From the NCBI RefSeq assembly GCF_004402045.1, contig NZ_SOMG01000030.1, positions 124,001-188,000 of the forward strand: a stretch of 64,000 nt of DNA, read 5' to 3'. Source of the stretch: Lelliottia nimipressuralis (GTDB lineage Bacteria; Pseudomonadota; Gammaproteobacteria; Enterobacterales; Enterobacteriaceae). The notes beneath the pieces were generated by a model, which made no database searches, was not told where the DNA came from, and saw nothing but the letters and a program-made list of their open reading frames with translations. Below are positions 57,801 to 64,000 of the stretch, one piece after another. How positions within the stretch are numbered: the first letter of the stretch is position 1; each line of letters opens with the position of its first letter. Position numbers and translations under genes: made by a program.

Positions 57801-58421
57801 TTATTGCCAGCGAGAAATCTCAATCCGCTCGCCTCCGGGCGGAATATCGTCCTCATCGTGCGTGACCAGCACCACCGGGATATCGCGTTCGCGGACGGCG
57901 TCAAATACCCATGCCCGAAATGACGCCCGTAACGCTTTATCGAGGCGGCTGAACGGTTCATCCAACAGCAGCGCCTGCGGCTCAGCGAGCAGGGCGCGCA
58001 GCAGGCTGACCCGGGCGCGCTCCCCGCCGGAGAGGGTGGCCGGATCGCTGGCGTAACGGTCGCCCAGCCCGGCGGAATCCAGCGCCTGCTCGACCGCTTC
58101 CCGACGCGCGTGTCCGACGATCCGCTCAGGCAACGCCAGCAGCAAATTTTGCCCGACGCTGAAAGGGTCAAACAGCAGCGCGTCCTGAAAGAGAATGCCC
58201 AGCCCGCGAGATTCCACGGGAAGGCCGTCGCAGCGACGCGCATCGAGCCACAGTTCGCCCCGCGCCTGAAAATCGTCCGACAGTGCGCCGACCATCCAGG
58301 CAAAAAGGGTCGATTTCCCGCTGCCGGAGGTGCCCATCAGGGTGATAATCTCTCCGCGGGGCACGCAAAAATTGACCTCGCGGAAAAGCGGTTCGATGGT
58401 GAGATCTTTTACCTTCAGCAT
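57801..58421 (-). CDS. ynjD: YnjD, ABC transporter ATP-binding protein
   Basis: A 206-residue ABC ATPase (E. coli 217). Walker A GTSGSGKST near residue 33, signature LSGGERARV and Walker B LLLDEPFS are present, with the switch His in VLVTHDEDD. It powers the YnjBC importer. Its start overlaps the ynjC stop by three bases. Confidence 0.95.
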   Translation of the reverse strand: MLKVKDLTIEPLFREVNFCVPRGEIITLMGTSGSGKSTLFAWMVGALSDDFQARGELWLDARRCDGLPVESRGLGILFQDALLFDPFSVGQNLLLALPERIVGHARREAVEQALDSAGLGDRYASDPATLSGGERARVSLLRALLAEPQALLLDEPFSRLDKALRASFRAWVFDAVRERDIPVVLVTHDEDDIPPGGERIEISRWQ

Positions 58422-59950
58422 TAACGTAATCCTTGTCGGTAGCGGCCCGCGAGCCGTGATAGCAGTGCGGCAAGGCCAAACACTGCCCCCGTAACCAGCA
58501 GTAACCCCAGCGCCCGGTTAGCCAGAACCGGGATGCTTCCCCCGCTGCTGAGCGCGACGGTCTCGGTGGTCAGCGTGGCGAAACGCCCCGCGCCCAGCCA
58601 CAGGGTCGGCATGTATTGCGCCATGCTGACTGAAAAACCGATGGCAAAGGCCAGCAGTGCAGGGCGCAACAGCAAAGGGCATTTCAGCAGGCAGAAGATT
58701 TTTGCCCGTCGCCAGCCGAGCGTTCTGGCGGTAAGGATAAGCCGGGGATCGATCCGGCGCCAGGCGGGCTGCAGCACCAGCAGCATCCACGGTAATACCC
58801 ACAGCAGATGGCTCCAGAGCACGGCGGCAAAGTGCCCGTCGAGCCCCAGGCGCAACGCAATCGCGTACTGGCCGGTGACGAGCGGCAGTGCCGGAAGGGC
58901 AAGCGGTAACCACACCCACGCTGCGCCGCGCTGTGGCCCCCATTCCAGCCAGAGAAAACTGATGACCAGGGCAATCAGGCTCGACAGCAGGCCGAAGGAA
59001 AGGCTGGAACCCACGGGCCCGATATCGTCTCGCTGCGCCAGCATGAGCAGAACCGCAGCGCACAGTATGCCGCATGCGGGCAGAAAGCCGCTTAATGCAC
59101 GTTCAGGCAGAACGCGCTGAGACCTGCGGCGTGTTCCGGTGAGGTCAGGAACCCTGCGACGCCAGGTTTTCCAGAGGCCGTACCCCAGGGCGGCAAGGGC
59201 GGCCAGCAGCAGAAGGAGAAGCAGGCACAGCAGCGTCCCTTTTACCTGCTGCTGCGCGTCGCCCTGGCTCAGCCACTGCCAGGCCAGCACGGCCAGGGTT
59301 GGCGGGTTTCCGGGGCCGAGAACGATCGCCACATCCACCACCGACAGCGACCACGCCAGTACCGCCAGCATCACCGCCCCGAGGACCGGGGCGATCGTCG
59401 GCAGGATCAGCCAGTTAAGTATCTGAAACCGTCCGTAACCGAAGGTCTGCAGGACGATCTTTTGCTGCGCGAGCCGTTTTTCCGGCAGCACGGCGTAAAT
59501 GGCCCACAGCACAAACGCGCTCTCTTTGACGGCAAGCGTCACACCCAGTCCGGCGCCGTAGCGGTCAAATGGAGCCGTACAGACGGTACAGACCTGATAA
59601 AACAAACCGCCCTCGGCAAACAGCAGTAACGCGCTGGTGGCGAACGCCACGTGCGGGATCGCCAACAGCCACGGCAGGCGCGTAGTGAGGCGTCGCCAGC
59701 GTTTGCCGGGCCAGAAAAGGCTGACGAGGATAAGGGCAATCAGCAAGGCACCCAGCGTGGCAATGAGCGCTGATACCAGCGTGGCGACGGTTGCCTGAGG
59801 CAGCTGCGGGTCGTTGAGCAGCAGCTGCCAGTTTGTCACAGAAAACGCCGGTGCTAACAGCATTGCACCGGCGGGCAGGAGCGGCAGATAGATAACCGCC
59901 ATCGCCAGCCAGACAAGCCCGCTTAGCGGGTGCCGTAACGACGCAGCCAT
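58421..59950 (-). CDS. ynjC: YnjC, ABC transporter permease
   Basis: A 509-residue inner-membrane permease (E. coli 511) with two fused permease halves and about 12 membrane segments. It resembles the two-half ThiP/FbpB type. EAA-loop-like segments (AQQKIVLQTFGYGRFQ and LTARTLGWRRAKIF) contact YnjD. It overlaps ynjB by 28 bases. The substrate of the ynjBCD system is not known. Confidence 0.93.
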   Translation of the reverse strand: MAASLRHPLSGLVWLAMAVIYLPLLPAGAMLLAPAFSVTNWQLLLNDPQLPQATVATLVSALIATLGALLIALILVSLFWPGKRWRRLTTRLPWLLAIPHVAFATSALLLFAEGGLFYQVCTVCTAPFDRYGAGLGVTLAVKESAFVLWAIYAVLPEKRLAQQKIVLQTFGYGRFQILNWLILPTIAPVLGAVMLAVLAWSLSVVDVAIVLGPGNPPTLAVLAWQWLSQGDAQQQVKGTLLCLLLLLLLAALAALGYGLWKTWRRRVPDLTGTRRRSQRVLPERALSGFLPACGILCAAVLLMLAQRDDIGPVGSSLSFGLLSSLIALVISFLWLEWGPQRGAAWVWLPLALPALPLVTGQYAIALRLGLDGHFAAVLWSHLLWVLPWMLLVLQPAWRRIDPRLILTARTLGWRRAKIFCLLKCPLLLRPALLAFAIGFSVSMAQYMPTLWLGAGRFATLTTETVALSSGGSIPVLANRALGLLLVTGAVFGLAALLSRLAGRYRQGLR

Positions 59951-61092
59951 TCCTGCTCCAGCGCGTTTACCCAGGCGGACTGCGGCTCTGCAAGCACCTT
60001 CGGCAGGCCCTGTGGCGTGTGGGCCAGCAGCTGTTTCGCTTCACCTTCTGGCAATGCGTTTGCATCCAGCACGCTCGGATCTCCCCAGACGGCCGGGTCG
60101 GCTTTGCGGATTTGCGCCTGCGGTGAAAGCAGGAAATTGGCGACCACCTTTGCCCCTGCGCTCGCGCTGGCATTCGCCGGAATCGCCACAAAATGGACGT
60201 TGCCAATCGTTCCGCCGTGAAAACCAAAGCTGTAGCTGTCGGCGGGCAGTTCGCCGCGGGCGACTTTTTGCTGCGCATGCGCAGGGTTGAAGGTCAGCGA
60301 CAGGTTCAGACTACCGCTGGCAAGCAAGTTATCCATGCGTGCAGGTGACGGCGGAAAGTCTTTGCCTTCTCGCCACAGCAGCGGGTGGAGTTTGTCGAGG
60401 TAATCCCAGAGCGGCGACGTCACCTGGGCAAAGCTGTTATCGGGTGCCTTTTCCAGCGCCTGCGGGTGAGCGGTGAGCGTCAGAAGCAGCTGCTCGAGAA
60501 ATGCCGTGCCGGTAAAATCGGGTGGGCGAGGATAGCTGACCTTGCCCGGGTGCTGCTGCGCGTAGGCCAGCAGCGCCTGAGGATCCTCCGGCGGCGTCGG
60601 CATGCTGGATTTACGGCCGATAAAGGTCAGCTGCGCGCTGCCCCACGGCGATTCCGCGCCGTCGGTTGGAATGGCAAAATCTTCCGTTACGGGTTTGCGG
60701 GTATCGACATAGCGCCAGTTTGGCAACCTCTGTGCCCACCCGGTCTGCAGCAGGTTAGCCTCTTTTAACGTGCGGAAGTTTTCCCCGTTAACCCACAGCA
60801 GGTCGACTGAGCCGTTCGTCTTACGCCCTGCGGCGGCTTCCGTCTGGATCCGTTTTACCGCATCGCCAGCGTCCGCCAGCGGGACGATTTTGAGGGTAAT
60901 GGCGTAGTGTGTTTGCATCTCACCGCTGACCCACTCCAGATAGCGGTTGACCGCCGGATCGCCGCCCCAGGCGTTAAACCAGACGGTCTGGCCTTTGGCC
61001 TGTTGTTGGATAGCGTGCCAGCTGTCGGCGGCACAGAGGGGGGCGGTCAGCAGCAGACCAGTCAGAAACGCGCAAAAACGCACACGGCGCAT
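59923..61092 (-). CDS. ynjB: YnjB, ABC transporter periplasmic binding protein
   Basis: A 389-residue binding protein (E. coli 388) with a signal peptide (FLTGLLLTAPLCAA). WFNAWGGDPAVNRYLEWV near residue 37 and RPPDFTGTAFLEQLLL near 190 are typical of the iron/thiamine-like binding group. First gene of the ynjBCDE unit. The ligand is unknown. Confidence 0.93.
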   Translation of the reverse strand: MRRVRFCAFLTGLLLTAPLCAADSWHAIQQQAKGQTVWFNAWGGDPAVNRYLEWVSGEMQTHYAITLKIVPLADAGDAVKRIQTEAAAGRKTNGSVDLLWVNGENFRTLKEANLLQTGWAQRLPNWRYVDTRKPVTEDFAIPTDGAESPWGSAQLTFIGRKSSMPTPPEDPQALLAYAQQHPGKVSYPRPPDFTGTAFLEQLLLTLTAHPQALEKAPDNSFAQVTSPLWDYLDKLHPLLWREGKDFPPSPARMDNLLASGSLNLSLTFNPAHAQQKVARGELPADSYSFGFHGGTIGNVHFVAIPANASASAGAKVVANFLLSPQAQIRKADPAVWGDPSVLDANALPEGEAKQLLAHTPQGLPKVLAEPQSAWVNALEQEWLRRYGTR

Positions 61093-61098
61093 AATGCC

Positions 61099-61782
61099 TC
61101 ACTTTTTGAACGAAGAGGTGAAACGGGAAAACAGCCATCGGCTAGCCAGCGGTAATAACCCCAATAGTGTAAAGGCGAATAGCATGCCCGGCGACAAAAT
61201 ATCGCGGAGCGATGACACGTTTCCCAGCTCGCGTCCGGCGTTCAGAAAGATAACCGTGGCCGGCAGCATGGCGACCTGGCTAACCCACCAGTAGCGACAG
61301 ACTCCAATGCGGGTCAGACCCATCAGCAAATTCACCAGAAAAAACGGGAACAGCGGCATCAGGCGCAGGGCAAAAAGATAGCCCGCGCCGTCATGCGCTA
61401 TGCCGGCATTCACCGTTTTCATCTGCTGAGCAAAGCGGCGCTGGACCCAGTCTCGCAGCAGATAACGGCTGGCGAGCATCGCAAGCGTGGCCCCGAGCGT
61501 CGAGGCAAACGAGACCAGCACGGTGCCTTCCCACAGGCTAAACAGCGCACCGCCCAGCAGGGTCAAGATTGCCGCGCCGGGTATCGACAGGGCGGAGACC
61601 AGCACATAGAGCGCAAAAAAGATCAGCGCGCTTCGTAGCGGTTCGTGGTCAACATGGGAGAGTAACGCCTGTTGGTGAGTTTTAATCCCTTCCAGGGAGA
61701 GTGTGCCCGGGGGAAGCACGACAAACGTCAGAACAAATGCGCCCAGAAGGGCGCACAGGAATGCGATTTTTCGACTGTTCAC
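61099..61782 (-). CDS. TVP38/TMEM64 (DedA-like) membrane protein
   Basis: A 227-residue inner-membrane protein with about five hydrophobic segments and the VTT-domain block ALSIPGAAILTLLGGALFSLWEGT near residue 65, plus RLMPLFPFFLVNLLMGLTRI near 145. E. coli has ydjX and ydjZ of this family in the same place; only one copy is here. It begins six bases after the xthA stop-side gap and lies six bases before ynjB, so co-transcription is likely. Function: membrane transport or lipid-related, unproven. Confidence 0.88.
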   Translation of the reverse strand: MNSRKIAFLCALLGAFVLTFVVLPPGTLSLEGIKTHQQALLSHVDHEPLRSALIFFALYVLVSALSIPGAAILTLLGGALFSLWEGTVLVSFASTLGATLAMLASRYLLRDWVQRRFAQQMKTVNAGIAHDGAGYLFALRLMPLFPFFLVNLLMGLTRIGVCRYWWVSQVAMLPATVIFLNAGRELGNVSSLRDILSPGMLFAFTLLGLLPLASRWLFSRFTSSFKK

Positions 61783-61788
61783 GCGTCA

Positions 61789-62595
61789 TTACAGCTTGAA
61801 TTTAGCCCACACCGGCGCGTGGTCAGACGGTTTTTCCATGCTGCGGACATCGTAGTCGATCCCGGTTTCAATGCAGCGTTCCGCCAGCGGTGAACTGGCC
61901 AGCAGGAGATCGATACGCAGGCCACGGTTGTCGTCAAAGCCTTTTGAGCGGTAGTCAAACCACGAGAAGCGGTCCTGCGTTTCCGGGTTGGCATTGCGGA
62001 ACGTATCCACCAGGCCCCAGCCCAGCAGGCGCTCCATCCACTCACGCTCTTCCGGCAGGAAGGAGCATTTGCCGGTACGTAACCAGCGCTTGCGGTTCTC
62101 TTCGCCAATACCGATATCCAGATCCGTCGGGCTAATATTCATGTCGCCCATAATCAGCACCGGATTCTCTTTTTTGAGTTCGGTTGTCAGGTAGTCCTGC
62201 AGATCCTGATAAAACTTCGCTTTGGCCGGGAATTTTGTCTCGTGATCGCGGCTCTCACCCTGCGGGAAATAGCCGTTAATGACCGTGATATTTCCAAGCG
62301 CAGAAGGCACTTCCGCCATGATGATGCGACGCTGCGCCTCTTCACCGTCGCCGGGGAAGCCGCGACGCACGGAAACCGGCGGCGCTTTGGTGAGCAGCGC
62401 GACGCCATAGTGTCCTTTCTGACCGTGATAAAAGACGTTGTAACCAAGTTTCGCCACCTCTTCGAGGGGGAACATGTCGTCGTGAACCTTGGTCTCCTGC
62501 AGGCCGATCACATCTGGCTGATGTTGCTCAACGATAGCTTCAAGCTGATGAGGGCGGGCACGCAGGCCGTTGATATTAAAAGAGACAAATTTCAT
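61789..62595 (-). CDS. xthA: Exodeoxyribonuclease III
   Basis: A 268-residue DNA repair enzyme, the E. coli length. It cuts DNA 5' to abasic sites and degrades 3' ends. Active-site pieces: LQETKVHDD (Glu34), [13 protein letters not shown] (Asp and Asn), and SDHAPVWA (His259). ATG 62595 ([10 protein letters not shown]) is the E. coli start; 86 codons open upstream overlap the astC control region. The next gene on this strand follows after six bases. Confidence 0.98.
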   Translation of the reverse strand: MKFVSFNINGLRARPHQLEAIVEQHQPDVIGLQETKVHDDMFPLEEVAKLGYNVFYHGQKGHYGVALLTKAPPVSVRRGFPGDGEEAQRRIIMAEVPSALGNITVINGYFPQGESRDHETKFPAKAKFYQDLQDYLTTELKKENPVLIMGDMNISPTDLDIGIGEENRKRWLRTGKCSFLPEEREWMERLLGWGLVDTFRNANPETQDRFSWFDYRSKGFDDNRGLRIDLLLASSPLAERCIETGIDYDVRSMEKPSDHAPVWAKFKL

Positions 62596-62692
62596 AGTCG
62601 CTGCCAGTGCAAGGTGAATAGTGCAAGGATGGTAGCAGAATTTGCGACAACTGTTACGGGGATCCACCAATAACTGCGACAGATAATGCCAG

Positions 62693-62721
62693 TGGTGCAA
62701 TATTTGCACCATTCTGACGCG
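62693..62721 (+). promoter_or_regulatory. Candidate NtrC enhancer for astC
   Basis: TGGTGCA and TGCACCA are separated by five bases (62693-62711), and TGCACCA-TTC-TGACGCG (62705-62721) matches most of the NtrC consensus TGCACYA-N3-TGGTGCA. It lies about 250 bases before the sigma-54 promoter, as in E. coli ast control. The TATTCACT/TGAATA elements near 62847-62876 resemble ArgR half-boxes. Confidence 0.45.
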
Positions 62722-62890
62722 CTTCGCCCCCAAACAGGGCGTAAATGACCGATAAATTTCGCGAGCGATCACAATTCCAGAATTATATTTGGCTCGTGCA
62801 TACTCTTTCTGATTTTCATGCGGCAAAGCGCCGCTTGTCGTAAAAATATTCACTTTTTATGCACTAACAGTGAATAACTCCATATTGTAA

Positions 62891-64000
<1,110 letters not shown>

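Noticed and set aside
57728-58303. Upstream extension of ynjE into a 627-codon frame
   Set aside because: It overlaps ynjD in another frame; the signal peptide and family length fix the ynjE start at 57727.

Overview
The window is enterobacterial chromosome. Gene order and protein sequences from purB to icd and from yeaQ to astC follow Escherichia coli closely, with differences (a GH18 chitinase, a CTP-synthase-like protein, a rearranged ynj cluster) that point to Enterobacter or a near relative such as Lelliottia or Leclercia. The genus is an inference from gene content, not from a marker search.

Bases 1 to about 17.2 kb are the right part of a lambda-like siphovirus prophage. It opens inside the tape-measure gene, then carries tail genes M, L, K and I, a promoter-lipoprotein-terminator cassette (a moron), and the tail-tip/host-specificity gene J. 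Next comes a tail-fibre gene whose 3' part lies in a DNA segment of about 1.6 kb bounded by inverted Gin/Hin-type crossover sites. A second, silent fibre C-terminus sits head-to-head inside the segment, and a Gin/Cin/Pin-family serine invertase lies just outside it. Inversion would join the silent C-terminus in frame to the constant N-terminus, so this is a host-range switch. The right end holds umuDC under a LexA box, a divergent LysR regulator/flavin-reductase pair, an SRAP-domain protein, and tandem short repeats that look like integrase arm sites. No integrase, repressor, lysis or head genes are in view; they should lie upstream.

From 17.3 to 23.8 kb is housekeeping DNA: purB-hflD-mnmA-nudJ-rluE on the minus strand, then icd, a DUF1304 gene and ymjA. 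From 23.8 to 31 kb is a cyclic-di-GMP and small-gene zone. It has two divergent CSS-type EAL phosphodiesterases, a GGEEF diguanylate cyclase and dgcP, with yeaQ, yoaJ, yoaK, a candidate 53-residue membrane protein and two minus-strand RNA structures that end in intrinsic terminators.

From 31 to 64 kb the order mirrors the E. coli 39-40 min region in reverse: yoaF, yeaO, nimT/nimR, yeaL, yoaI, yeaK, yeaH-yeaG (with a sigma-54 promoter), mipA, yeaD, gapA, msrB, yeaC, pncA, ansA, sppA, ydjA, selD-topB, gdhA, ynjH, nudG, the ynj cluster, xthA and astC (also with a sigma-54 promoter). Additions include a secreted chitinase and a CTP-synthase-like amidotransferase without the usual catalytic histidine. 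REP/BIME repeats lie at several gene ends.
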